This document shows, in pieces, positions 23,401-32,223 of a DNA stretch of 64,000 nucleotides; the stretch's first letter is position 1; each line of letters starts with the position of its first letter. The notes below the pieces were generated by a model. The model saw only the letters and a program-made list of their open reading frames with translations. It was not told where the DNA came from and did no database searches. A program made the translations under genes and the position numbers. The DNA comes from Montifringilla adamsi (lineage: Eukaryota > Chordata > Aves > Passeriformes > Passeridae): positions 1,010,016 to 1,074,015 of the forward strand of contig JAGGNK010013670.1 in the NCBI GenBank assembly GCA_017590115.1, in the 5' to 3' direction.

Positions 23401-24656
23401 AAGGGCCTGCAGCAGACACCAGCTGGGGGTGCTCCCTCAGCAGTCCCAGGGCTCAGCAGCTCTTTAAGGCTTGGCCAAGCAGGAATATTTTGTGCTCATT
23501 TTTAGCACCCAGGTGGGGCTGGACACTTGTGGCACCAGTCTGACCTCCCAGGGAAACTGGGCAGCCCCCAGTGCTCGTTCAGCCATGACCCAGGGGCATC
23601 GCTGCCTCCCCGTGCCCACCTCCCTGCTCCTCCCTGGCAGTGCCAGTGCAGGAACGGGCACTGATCCTGCCAGGGCTGCTCCAGGCAGGGTTTGGAGCCA
23701 GGAACCAGGAGATGCTCTTGGCTTCCAAGATCAGACACAACCTGCAGGGAGGCAGAGCCCCAGCAGCAGCCTTGGACCTGCAGAAATCCCTCCTGCAGCC
23801 TGTGGAGCCCTCCCAGAAGTGCAGGAGGTGTCCCTGGACATGCTCACCTGGTGGCACCTTGTGGTTTTCCAAAGATTCACCAAGCTGTGAGGTGGCAGGA
23901 TTTACACCAAAATTAACGTGTCAGATCCAAGAGAACTTGACCATTTCTGGGCAGAAATCAAAGGAACCACCAAAGCTCTTAAAGGAGAAGGTTTAAGAGA
24001 AAGGGAATCCCTTCTGTGAGCCACCAACCTCCAATCCTTTACCTTTAAACTTTTCAGCACTGGGAAAACAAACAGCCCCAGCCCTTGGGGAGCTCTGGGA
24101 GGGATCTGTGTCCATGAGCTGGGAACCTGAGCTGGGCTGGAAGTGACACAGGAATAAACCTGAGGCACTAACAGTGTTGACTGCCACCAACAATCTGTCT
24201 GCAGAGCAGTGTCAGGACATCCCCTCACGCTGGGTAAACACTAAGGGGGGAGACAAACAGCACAGTCCAGGTTTAATTCTTAGAACCACACTAGAAAGGC
24301 TGTGGGAAGAGCAGGAATCCCTGCACAGCCTGCAGCTCTTGGAGCCTCTCCCTCAAAGCCGAGGGGGCTCCGCTGGGGCTGACAGCCGGGGGGTTAAGGC
24401 TGAGCTTAGGAACAGGAACTGCTCCAGAATTCAGGTTTTTAGCACCAAGTGCCTCGAGGGCAGGCTGTACCTCCAGGGGCAGGTTCCAGGCGATGTAGAC
24501 GTGCCACTTGTAGTCGTCCATCCAGACCTCGGCCACGCGCAGCGCGTTGCGCTTGGTGTAGAAGCCGATGTTGTTGTTGTAGGGCTTCTTCTTTCGCTCG
24601 ATGTGGGCCACCCTGGAGCAGGGCAGCACCTCCATGCTGCCCCCACACAGCCACAC
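11340..24656 (-). CDS. GALNT17: GALNT17-like polypeptide GalNAc-transferase, C-terminal five exons (partial)
   Basis: The joined coding segments are 24656-24471, 21661-21524, 19955-19860, 13329-13162 and 11468-11340. They total 62+46+32+56+42 codons plus a TAG stop. Every intron is GT/AG and every junction is phase 0. Family knowledge: these are Golgi type II membrane proteins that use UDP-GalNAc to start mucin-type O-glycans. GALNT17 belongs to a divergent brain-rich subgroup, weak or inactive on standard peptides and linked to membrane trafficking and macropinocytosis. Seen here: the end of the catalytic domain with the metal-binding His motif, then a three-lobe ricin B lectin domain with CLD, CLVD and CLEV motifs. 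GALNT9 is the main alternative. I prefer GALNT17 because the [20 protein letters not shown] stretch, [19 protein letters not shown] and [14 protein letters not shown] fit my memory of it better. The N-terminal exons are outside the window. Confidence 0.9.
12256..12417. repeat. Dispersed repeat A, copy 1 (likely ERV-derived)
   Basis: Nearly identical to 28636-28789: CCCTAATGAAGAACTG through AATTATAATAATTGGGAGGG to GCAGACACCTGTCTGTTC. Family not named with certainty. Confidence 0.88.
12745..13129 (+). mobile_element. ERV LTR close to exon 10 donor (5' end approximate)
   Basis: A clear LTR 3' half: AGCTGAGCTGAGTGCG, ATAATAAAGTAATTAATTAG, GGAGTCAGATGCGTC, GGGGTCACCTTTTACTACA. It ends at 13129, 32 bp from the exon 10 donor. 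It is antisense to the gene. No target-site duplication found, so the left end is estimated. Confidence 0.82.
13162..13329 (-). CDS. GALNT17: GALNT17 exon 10 (inferred number): alpha/beta lobes of lectin domain
   Basis: 56 codons, [13 protein letters not shown] to KRWNFIQ. The acceptor is TGTCCCCAG before CTGGCT; the donor is CAG followed by gtgtgt. The peptide carries the beta-lobe CLVD motif followed by [10 protein letters not shown] and an RWNF element equivalent to the QxW motif of ricin repeats. The exon is crowded by repeats. A 240-bp duplicated block begins 12 bp upstream of its acceptor, with a good branch-point candidate (TTTACTGAC) inside the block. An ERV LTR ends 32 bp downstream of its donor. 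Confidence 0.95.
13342..13582. repeat. Duplicated block, copy 2 (intron, abutting exon 10 acceptor)
   Basis: Second copy of the block at 11051-11301. It begins 12 bp from the exon 10 acceptor, so the distal polypyrimidine tract and the likely branch point TTTACTGAC of that intron lie in duplicated sequence. Confidence 0.93.
14255..14420. promoter_or_regulatory. AT-rich unique block (possible conserved non-coding element)
   Basis: Repeat-free; holds TTTAAATTATGAATC, CACGTTAATTAACTGAGC, AGATAAGG (GATA type) and TAATAATTAAAC. Function is a guess from texture only. Confidence 0.25.
14657..14852 (-). mobile_element. CR1 LINE fragment (3' end)
   Basis: Begins CACAGAATCATGGAATGG, the reverse of a CR1 terminus, and runs through TGCCATGGCAGGGACACC and GCAGCCACAGCTGCTCTG. 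Confidence 0.9.
14893..14925 (-). mobile_element. CR1 terminal remnant
   Basis: CAGAATCACAAAATCACAGAATCACAGAATGG, written here as its repeating ATCACAGA words, is a CR1 terminal repeat remnant. Confidence 0.55.
15100..15586 (+). mobile_element. CR1 LINE fragment (longer 3' part)
   Basis: Starts in the GAAGGACATGGAAGTGTTGG region and continues to CCCTTCCAATCC-type text and GACCATTCCATGG. The middle part is diverged. Confidence 0.87.
15587..16145. other. Intron sequence, no recognised feature
   Basis: Unique sequence between two CR1 copies. The open frames are unsupported. Confidence 0.6.
16146..16545 (-). mobile_element. CR1 LINE fragment
   Basis: Reverse-orientation CR1: GAATCACTGAATGGTTTGGG to CTCTTCTCCCAGCCTCTCCT. 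Confidence 0.88.
16878..17262 (-). mobile_element. CR1 LINE fragment
   Basis: GAGGCCGTTCCCTCTCCTCC, CAGGAGTTGTGCAGAGCCAC and TTTTCTCCAGGCTGAGCCCC. The same subfamily recurs at 52570-53000 and 55563-56060. Confidence 0.9.
17290..17860. promoter_or_regulatory. AT-rich unique block, possible conserved non-coding cluster
   Basis: About 570 bp free of recognised repeats, with TTAATTAG, AATCTGATTAAAG, ATAATTAAATG, ATGGCTGCATTATTAG and several ATTA/TAAT cores. Candidate element by texture only. Confidence 0.3.
17861..19463. other. Intron sequence, no recognised feature apart from a TA tract
   Basis: A short TATATA/CACACA run lies at 18505-18530. Nothing else was identified. Confidence 0.6.
18505..18530. 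repeat. TA/CA microsatellite
   Basis: CATATATATATATATGTATA followed by CACACA. Confidence 0.9.
19464..19535 (-). mobile_element. CR1 LINE remnant
   Basis: GGTTGGAAGGGACCTTAAAG and CATCCAGCCTGACCTTGGG. Confidence 0.8.
19860..19955 (-). CDS. GALNT17: GALNT17 exon 9 (inferred number): alpha lobe of ricin B lectin domain
   Basis: 32 codons, [13 protein letters not shown] to CHGWGPQ. The acceptor is CCTCCCAG before CTGCGG; the donor is CAG followed by gtgagg. It carries the CLD motif that, with downstream aromatic and His residues, forms the GalNAc-binding pocket of the alpha repeat in this family. An NHT sequon is also present. The acceptor is unusual: the upstream intron is a 23-unit minisatellite that starts about 20 nt from the exon and is free of AG for 527 nt. 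The exon itself looks intact. Confidence 0.94.
19971..20484. repeat. 23-unit minisatellite, about 22 bp per unit, next to exon 9 acceptor
   Basis: On the plus strand the unit is GGCAGARTTATGGCASAAAAA, with GAGATAAGG and GTTAAGG variants; I count 23 units. On the transcribed minus strand it is pyrimidine-rich (CTTTTTCTGCCATAACTCTGCC), and each unit has a branch-point-like TAAC, TTAAC or TAATTC core. No CT dinucleotide occurs on the plus strand from 19958 to 20484, so the transcript has no AG across 527 nt before the acceptor AG. Confidence 0.95.
20835..20880 (+). mobile_element. CR1 3'-end remnant
   Basis: CCAACCCAAACCATTCTGAA followed by ATTTCATTTTC. Confidence 0.5.
21524..21661 (-). CDS. 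GALNT17: GALNT17 exon 8 (inferred number): linker between catalytic and lectin domains
   Basis: 46 codons, [10 protein letters not shown] to NTIAYGE. The acceptor is ACTTTTCAG before AATCCAGGG; the donor is GAG followed by gtaatt. The peptide includes [20 protein letters not shown] and [12 protein letters not shown]. This is the conserved region after the catalytic core, where GalNAc-transferases have a C.xF.W(Y/F)L..VYPE signature. An N-glycosylation sequon (NNT) lies near the end. Phase 0 on both sides. Codon use is AT-richer than in the neighbouring exon at 24.5 kb. Confidence 0.94.
22920..23030. repeat. Imperfect tandem duplication of about 55 bp
   Basis: AATCTCCAATGGATTTTGGG..CCCAGACCTATTGGGACGAC is followed by AATCTCAAGTTGATTTTGGG..CCCAGGTCTGTT. 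Confidence 0.6.
23195..23236. repeat. 40-bp dispersed match, copy 1
   Basis: GGAAAGCAGCTTTCCTTTCC and the following ATCTCTATTCCTGTATT recur exactly at 24982-25021. Confidence 0.88.
24471..24656 (-). CDS. GALNT17: GALNT17 exon 7 (inferred number): end of catalytic domain
   Basis: 62 codons starting [10 protein letters not shown] and ending IAWNLPLE. The acceptor is TTGCAG before GTGTGG; the donor is GAG followed by gtacag. The peptide carries the C-terminal half of the Gal/GalNAc-transferase motif: CGGS, then CSRVAHIER. The His of that segment corresponds to the metal-coordinating His of GalNAc-transferases (family knowledge). It continues through [16 protein letters not shown]. Residue 51 is Trp (TGG, plus-strand 24504-24506), where I remember Ser in the mammalian protein; TGG and TCG differ by one base. 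The exon is GC-rich with many third-position G/C, unlike its AT-richer surroundings. The upstream exon, which should end in a GGEN..LGIK motif, was not found in the window. Confidence 0.93.
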
Positions 24657-24819
24657 CTGCAACACAGCCACAGCTCCTCAGCACGGGCAGCACCCGGGGC
24701 ATGGCAGAAAGGAGTTCTGAGCGCTCCGCGTTATCCCGCGATCCCGAGTCTCATCCTGGCAGCAGAGCCCACGGCCAGGGGTGGCCTCTGCCCAGCACTG
24801 ACACACACAGGGGCATTTG

Positions 24820-24874
24820 TGGGGTTGGAACTGCAGGATCTTTATGTCCCTTCCAACCCAAACCACCCTTGGAT
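24820..24874 (+). mobile_element. CR1 3'-end remnant
   Basis: GGTTGGAACTGCAGGATC..CCCTTCCAACCCAAACCACC. It sits about 165 bp upstream (in transcript direction) of the exon 7 acceptor. Confidence 0.7.
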
Positions 24875-27145
24875 TGAAGCCTCTTTTTAAGATCCCCAAA
24901 TTCCCTCAGTCCTGGAGGCAGCTCCCCCTCTCCCAGCCCCTGGAGTGGTGCCTGTCAGAGCCAGAGCCCTCCTGCAGCTCCCTGGGAAAGCAGCTTTCCT
25001 TTCCATCTCTATTCCTGTATTTCCTGTATTTCCAAGCCAAACCACCTGTGCTCAAAGCTTTAGAGGGATCAGGTCTCTTCCTCACCCGGTGAAGGATCCA
25101 GTGTTGTGTTTTCCCCCAAATAAAAACCATTAGTGACTGGAACAGCTCAAACAATTCCAAGATCCCCTCCTGCAGAAGGGATGAGTCAGTGAAACATATG
25201 GCAGGGACAGATTTCTCCCACTTGAAAATGTTTGTTCATTATTTTTCTTTCACGTGCTGCTTCAAATTCCCTTAAATCACAGTTTACAAGTTAATAAAAT
25301 CTTGTAAGATCCTCTTTTGATCTCCCACACAGGGGATTTGCAGGAAGACTTGCCATACCTGCCTTCTTCCCTGCCTGTTTGTCACCAGCAAGAAGTTATT
25401 TACCTTCCAGACAGGACTCCAGGCCCTGGGCAATCACTCCAAACCCACATTCCAAGCAGGCTGCTCTGCAGGATCGTTCTGCACAATTATTGGAACACCC
25501 AGCATTTCTGGGATCCCTTCCAGTCTCACCACCTTTCCTCCCACCTGCGGGCCCTAATTTTCATGGAGCCTGCTGGATTCCCTCTTCCAGCAGCACCAGA
25601 AGTCCCCAGTCTGGAGCAGTGCCCCATGTCACCTCCCAGGGGTGGCTTTGGCCCCTCCAGCGTGGGCACTTGCCCAGGTGACAGCAGAGGGGGATGGCAC
25701 AGCGAGGGGACACTTCCCTCAGGACACCCCTGCTCCTCACGCTGTTCCCTCCTGGACTGCTGCACAACAAAACACCTGAGCCCCTTGTATCAGCTGCTGC
25801 ACAAATGTGCAGAAAAATCCCGTTGTACTCCTGCTCTGTCATTTGACCTTTCAGAACACTTCAAAGACAATTTCATGCCCCAGAGTGGATTCAGAGCCTG
25901 ATCTCAGACAGGGACCTGCCTGTCCCTCCCTGGCCCTTCCCTCCTCCTCCCACCCCAGCCAGCTCAACAAGGTCCACTCAAGGTTTGCACAGGCCACAGG
26001 CAAAGCAAATCAGAGCTCAACCAGGCAACCTCAAAAAAAAAAAAATATATATTTTTAAAGGAATATTCCTAAGGCAGAGACTGCCCGTGTTTCTTGCCTG
26101 CTCAGTTCTTTAATTTCTCAGCATCTTGGTGAAATAGAGGAAGGAGCTCTGCCCTTAGGTGCTCCCAAGGCTGCTGGGCTCAACCACTACACTGAATAAA
26201 TCTTCCAGTCCAGAGTGATCCCCAGCATCTCCTGGTTTTTTACTTTTGGGATTTGTTAGGTATTGTCCTGATTTCAAATCAGAATAATTCTTTTGAAACT
26301 ACTAAAATCATAATTAACGTGATTTTCCAGCAGCCCACCCCGAGTCACACCATTGCACTGCTACCCTTCTGAGCTTCAGTTAAATAATTCATGTCAGCTT
26401 CCTTCCATTTCAGGAATATCTGTACAAACCACCTGGAAATCCTCACATTGGCATAACCTGGGTGAGGCAGAGAGCTGGGCACTGAGCAAAGGGCACTGCC
26501 TGGGGGCACATCCACAGCCTGGTCCAGAGACATCAATACAAACTCAATTCAGGAATTATCCAAGGAAAGACCATATATCTACCTTCTAAACAGAGCCTGA
26601 ACTGTCATTATAAATTTTTAAAACACCTGTTTTTATAAAGTATTTATGAACGTTTCTGCTGGGAACAACAGGAGCACAGAGAGCTGTGCCCCAGGAATGG
26701 CCAAGTCACACTGGAAGCTCCGTCCCAGGATCAGGAGTTGTTTGTTCCCACGTGGCCCCACAAGGAATTTCTGCCCCTCCCGCACCCAAAATGCAGGGGA
26801 AGGGCTGCACAGGGAGCTGCAACCCAAGTGAATGCCCCATGGCTGTGGAGCTGTGCCTGCCCCACAAGCCCAGGGCAAGGTCTCAGCCCTTACCACAGCT
26901 CGAGGGCACAAAATTCCTCCCCCTGCTGCCCACAGGACACAGCCAGAAGAGCCCAGTGCATCCCAGCCTCCCCAGCATGAGGGCAGGCACCTGCCCTGAT
27001 GTGGCAGCCCTGACTTCACCCCATGTCACCCACCCTGGAGGGCAGAAGGGTCCTTGGAACCTTTTGTGTCCCAGCTGAGCAGCCACTGATCACAGCAAAG
27101 CCCTTTAACACACAGCATCTTCCTGCTAAGGAATGCTACTGGATT
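24875..27145. other. Intron 6 sequence, no gene recognised
   Basis: Mostly unique. The open frames at 25317-25901 and 26633-27078 occur on both strands and match no protein I know. A short A/TA run is at 26032-26057. Confidence 0.6.
24982..25021. repeat. 40-bp dispersed match, copy 2
   Basis: Same text as at 23195, here followed by a second TTCCTGTATTTCC. The parent family was not recognised. Confidence 0.88.
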
Positions 27146-27777
27146 TGTTAAAGATACACACTGTAATATTGGCTTTTCACAAATGTTAAAATGCATTCTA
27201 TATGTGTGATGTTAAAGTAACTTTATTATGAAGATATATTTTTTATTTCTGTTGTTAATTAAGCTTAGACATAGCAGTGCAATAGCTGATATCAGTGTGC
27301 TTGTGTTAAACTGCCTGCTGGGATGGGATAAGATCCAAGGAACACGGGATCAGGACACCTGTACAGATCTGCCAACCATCAGCACTCACTGGCTGAAGGC
27401 AGTGTGGGCCAGGGCCAAAGCTGAGGGTGATGATAAAAAAGGACTGAAACCACAACCGAGGAATGTGCACGCTCTAAAAGGTGAACCCAAGGAGAGGCCA
27501 TGCTAAACAATTCTTGGAACATGGAAACTAGTTTGGGGGGAAGTTTACTATGCATAAGGGTCTATGAATATGCAACAGACTGATGTAATTAGGCTAACAG
27601 ACTAATTTTAATGTAATTAAAAGGCATTTAAGGGGGATCCCCAAAGAGAAGAGAGTGCTTTTGGCTGAGTGCCAAGATGCACCTGCCCATAATAACCTTT
27701 GTTCCGTGGTCCTTGCCTCCTGTTGTCCTTTATTAAACTTTTTACATTTGCACAGGAGAATGAACATGTTTTTCACA
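27146..27777 (+). mobile_element. Solo ERV LTR, intact ends
   Basis: 632 bp, TGTTAAAG...TTTTTCACA, with a 4-bp target-site duplication GATT at 27142-27145 and 27778-27781. It has a TTTATTAAAC poly(A)-type motif near 27730. Same family as the split LTR at 1321-2500, inverted relative to it. No internal ERV genes, so it is a product of LTR-LTR recombination (inference). Confidence 0.9.
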
Positions 27778-27784
27778 GATTTTT

Positions 27785-28078
27785 CATGGAATCCCAGAAT
27801 CCCGGAATGGTTTAGGTAGGAAGGGACCTTAAAAGCCCATCCAGTGCCACCCCTGCCATGGCAGGGACACCTCCCACTGTCCCAGGCTGCTCCAAGCCCC
27901 AGTATCCAACCTGGCCTTGAGCACTGCCAGGGATCCAGGGACAGCCACAGCTGCTCTGGGCACCCTGTGCCAGGGGCTGCCCACCCTCACAGGGAGGAAT
28001 TCCTAATTCCCAATATCCCATCCAGCCCTGCCCTCTGGCAGTGGGAGCCATTCCCTGTGTCCTGTCCCTCCATCCCTT
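27785..28078 (-). mobile_element. CR1 LINE fragment
   Basis: Begins CATGGAATCCCAGAATCCCG directly after the LTR and runs to GTCCTGTCCCTCCATCCC. Confidence 0.92.
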
Positions 28079-28635
28079 GGAAATTGTCCCTCTCACACAA
28101 AGCTATGCTCAGAGGCTCAGGGTACAGTAACTCAGCAGGTTAAATATGATGAGCAAGGCTCCAGTTTTCCCTGTTGTCTGACATTCGCATTCCCACACAG
28201 CAATTAAATTGCCACTCATTCACCCATGAAGTGATACAGAGCTAAAAATAGACCCAGTCCCCTCAGAAAATGAGGGTGAGTGAAAAACATCTCCATCAAT
28301 CCACACACCATGGGAAATGCTGGGATTTGTAAAGAACCAGTTAACACCAAACTAGTGAAGGAATCCCAGAGAAACAAAAAAAAACAAATCCATCACCCAG
28401 AGATCTTTGATGTGTTTTGCAGAAAGCTGGGGAATACACTTGTAATTCTTTTCCAAGGAAAATGTGACAGTCCTAAGGATTCAGTATGGAAAAGCAGTGA
28501 CTTCTCTTGGGGAGGGAAATGTCCAAGCACAGCTGACACTGTGCTGCTAAATCTGCTTCCCAGGAGCTTTGGCACATGAGAGAAGGAGCCTCAGGGGGAC
28601 TTTCTTGTTTTGTACCTGAAAGGATAATTTTTTTT
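28079..28635. other. Intron sequence, no recognised feature
   Basis: AT-rich unique sequence. No repeat or exon identified. Confidence 0.6.
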
Positions 28636-28789
28636 TCCCTAATGAAGAACTGTTATTCCTATTCCCATATCTTTGCCTGAGGGCCCCTTAATTTCAAAAT
28701 TATAATAATTGAGAGGGAGGGGGTTTACATTTTCCATTTCAGGAGAGGCCCCTGCCTTCCTTAGCAGACACCTTCTGTTCAAACCCAGG
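28636..28789. repeat. Dispersed repeat A, copy 2
   Basis: Near-identical to 12256-12417, with a CATTTCAGGAGAGG variant. Confidence 0.88.
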
Positions 28790-28804
28790 CAAGTTGTGAG
28801 ACAG

Positions 28805-29078
28805 GTGGGGGTTGGTCTCTTCTCCCAGCTGACAAGAGACAAGACAAGAAGGAAAGGCTTCATCTTGTGCCAGGGGAGGCTGAGGGTGGGCATTGGGAAT
28901 ATTCCTTCCCTGAAAGGGTTGTCAGAACAGGTGGCTAGGGCCATGGTGGTATCACTATCCCTGAAGTCAGTGCCCTTGAAAATGTTCAAAACCCACGTGG
29001 ATGTGGCACCTGGGGACAGGCCCAGGGGTGGCCTTGGCAGTGCTGGGGCATGGTTGGACTCAGAGGCCTTCTCCAGAT
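28805..29078 (+). mobile_element. CR1 LINE fragment, second subfamily
   Basis: GGGTTGGTCTCTTCTCCCAG, TGCCAGGGGAGGCTGAGG and TTGGCAGTGCTGGGGCATGG give a recognisable but diverged CR1 3' region. Confidence 0.85.
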
Positions 29079-29422
29079 TCCTGTTTCCCTGTGGGAGGCA
29101 AACCTTGGTTACCACGAGGTGTCCTTGAGACCTGCTGTGCTCCGGGGATGGGACGAGCCAGTTTTGGTTCCCTGTCACCTCTGGCAGCACAGACAGAGCT
29201 GCTGTGGCTGTGAGAGTTCGTGACACAGCAGGGACCTCAGCCTGCCGGGCCAGCCCAGCTGCAGGGGCTCAGCAGTGATGCCGTGGGGCGGCAGAGCCCA
29301 GGGGGCTCCCTGGGCACGGCGAGCTCCTGCAGCACCGGCAGCTCCTGTGCCAGCTCCAGGCCTCAGCTGCAAGGGGAAAATTGCTTTTCCAGCGCTCTGG
29401 CAGAGCTGGGGGTGCTCACCTA

Positions 29423-29612
29423 GAGAAGAGATGGCTCTGCAGAGACTTTAAAGCTGCTCCCAGTGCCTGAAGAGGCTCCAGGAGAGCTGGAGAGGGACTG
29501 GGGACAAGGGATGGAGGGACAGGACACAGGGAATGGCTCCCACTGCCAGAGGGCAGGGATGGATGGGATATGGGGCAGGAATTCCTGGCTGTGAGGGTGG
29601 GGAGGCCCAGAA
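29423..29612 (+). mobile_element. CR1 LINE fragment
   Basis: GCCTGAAGAGGCTCCAGGAG, GGACACAGGGAATGGCTCCC, GAGGGCAGGGATGGATGGG. Confidence 0.88.
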
Positions 29613-30727
29613 AACATTGGGGACAGTGACGACTCTGGGTCCTGGCCATGGTGTCCTGGCTGGAGCATGGTGTGACATCCATGAGGAGCACTGCAGCTCC
29701 CATGAAACCCTGCCTTTATTTGCTCAGAGCTTGGCCAAATTTTAACTATTCAGACTGAAATCCACCCTGGACCAGCTCAAGCTCTGCAGTTAATGCAAAG
29801 AGACAACATCTAATGGTGTCAGGACATGTCTGCAAGGGAAACTTTGAATCTCTCAATGCATTGTGACAGAAGGAAATGGGGGAAAACCCTTCCCTAACTT
29901 TCATTCCACCCACTCCAGGCTTTTCAGCTAATAACTTCATTTCTAAGGTGATTAGCAACCCCCTGCCTTAATCAGCCATAGATTTTCTATTTAGCAGCTT
30001 TGCCTTATCTTTGCTCCCCTCTCTCCTTTGAAAAGTAACTTCCAAAGTTAAGGGGAAAACACAATTACAGGGCAGCTGGAATAATTCAGAATGTACCAGC
30101 ACAAAGGGCTAAAAATCAAACTGAGAAACTGTGGAAAAGGCAAAGAAAGAATAATTTCTCCTGTAAAGTTCTGAGAGACTTTATCTCTCCAAATTATTGC
30201 TTTTGTGGGAACAAACAACATGCACAGCCCCATTCCCAGCATTCCCATCCCTCCTGTTCCCACCTGGGCCATGCCCCATCCCACGTCCCCACAAGACACC
30301 AAGGGAGGAGGTCCCCAAGACAAGCTCCAGGTAACAGGAATGGGATGGAGAAGCTTCTCCCCAAACCTCTGTGCTGCCTTTGTTTCCCTGGCACAAGGCT
30401 TGTGGAATGCAGCAGTGGGACACCCCTATCCCAGCCAGCCTGTTCAACCCCAGCTTTGGGAGACAAACCCCTCCCATCACCAGCTGGTGGCTGACAATCC
30501 CACTCCATAGCCCTCACACCCGGCAGGCTGGCTGGCATTTGGCATTTTTCATGGATATATTTACACAGAGATGGGTGCTGGATCCTAAATCAGCACTGGA
30601 GTGCTCCTCCAGGCTCTGGGAGTGCCACTGGCTCCTGTCACCACCCCAGCAGAGTTCAGCAGTGGGGTCACATGAAGGGGAGCTGGGAAACCACATCCAG
30701 AGGGGAACAAGGGGAGGGAAATCAGCT

Positions 30728-30812
30728 GCCTTTGGGAACTCTGGAACTCTTGAACCTTTTGGAACTCTTGATCTCTTGAGCCTTTGGGAGCTCTGGAACT
30801 CTTGATCTCTGC
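30728..30812. repeat. Degenerate GGAACTCTTGA tandem repeat
   Basis: GAACTCTGGAACTCTTGAAC-type words recur about six times in 85 bp. Confidence 0.75.
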
Positions 30813-31837
30813 AGGTGGACGAACACTCCAGGAAGAGAAAATGTGGATTTTCACAGATCACATCATGCCTGGGGGTGTGGGGTTGGCCTCTGCCACCTCT
30901 GAGGCTCAGCAAGGTCACACCCAGCCCCACACCCAGAGCCAGGGGATGCAGAAGCATTTCCAAGCACAGGGACCAAACCCTGGGTCACGTCCCTGGCAGA
31001 GGCAGCAGCCCTGGATGGACCCAGCTGAGCATCCTGCTGGAAATCCCTGCACAGCTCCACCCTGAGCAACTGAGGAATTGTGCTGGGCACCTGCAGGGAG
31101 ACTCCACGTCCTGCAGCTGGAACAGGAAAAGGAATTTCACTGCTGCACCTGTAGATTTCTTTCCTCTGTCCTGAGGCCACAGAAAACCTTTCAGGGACGA
31201 TCAGAAGCAGCCAGATCAGACCCAGTATCCATGGGCCATCTCCCTAAAATGGGATTTCCAAAGGGACCTGCCCATCCCAGCCCACATGCATTCCAGCAGA
31301 GAATAGAAGTTGGAGGACAGGGTTAGAACACATTTTAAAAATTTAATTATTTTTCTTCTTTGGTTCTCCTTTTCTCCTGTTTTATCCTCATGGATGATTC
31401 ACTTTGGACAGGTTCCTGTCTTTCTTGTGCCAGACCAATAACAGAAATGTCCAAATTGTCCAGTGTCCCAGTGCCCAACCTTTCCTAAATTAATTCCTTT
31501 TGCAATGGCACTAAAAATGCCAAAGGAGAGTGGAATCAGAGGCACTCCACAACCCCCAACCTGCAGCAAGAATGGTTAATAACCACTTTTCATCCTCAAG
31601 CCACATGAACAGTTGAACATCTGACACATTGAGAGGTCAGAATAAAGCAGGATTGCCATCCCTGAAGAACAGGGATTCTCCAGGAGAAGCATTCCCACCC
31701 ACTGCAGTGGAGTTTGCTCACCTGCAGGCTTTTCCAAGCAAAAATCTGTGCTGTGCTTCTCCAACAAATGCAACCCAACCTGCTCTAACCAGCCATCAGT
31801 GCTGGCTGCAAAAGGGATTGATCTGAACTCATCACCT

Positions 31838-31912
31838 GGTAAGATCCATCAGAAGCTGCATTTGGTGGAAGCTGCATTTCAGGGATGGCCATCCCAAAGC
31901 CCAGCATCCTTT
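31838..31912. repeat. Local duplication, copy 1
   Basis: GGTAAGATCCATCAGAAGC..GGTGGAAGCTGCATTTCAGG..CCCAAAGCCCAGCAT matches 32141-32223. Confidence 0.85.
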
Positions 31913-32140
31913 TATTGCCTGTCAGAATTCCTTAAGGGTTATCCCTCACTCTTGGCAGTGTGCCTGTGCTGCTCAGCTCTCCCAATTCAGCTCCTCTGCT
32001 AGAACTTTATTGCAAGTCTTTGATCAGTAAAAGTAGAGGTTGAGCTTTAGAAGCTTCCAGCTTGTCACCAACCTTTGTTCTTGGAGACCTCAGGCACAGT
32101 TCAGGTCCTTGTGTGCTGTTTGCCAGTGACCAAAAGGAAT

Positions 32141-32223
32141 TTGGTAAGATCCATCAGAGAGGATCCATCAGAAGCTTGGTGGAAGCTGCATTTCAGAGAC
32201 GGCAATCCCAAAGCCCAGCATGG
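32141..32223. repeat. Local duplication, copy 2
   Basis: Second copy about 300 bp away, with an extra GAGAGGATCCATCA segment. Confidence 0.85.

Larger units (their letters stand above)
21662..24470 (-). other. GALNT17 intron 7
   Basis: 2809 bp. It contains an imperfect local duplication at 22920-23030 and a roughly 40-bp segment at 23197 repeated at 24983. Otherwise there is no recognised repeat or exon. Confidence 0.92.

Noticed and set aside
11340..24656. GALNT9 as the identity of the gene
   Set aside because: Remembered GALNT9 text differs at many positions in the lectin domain (for example its alpha lobe and C-terminus), while GALNT17 matches nearly throughout. A database search would settle it.
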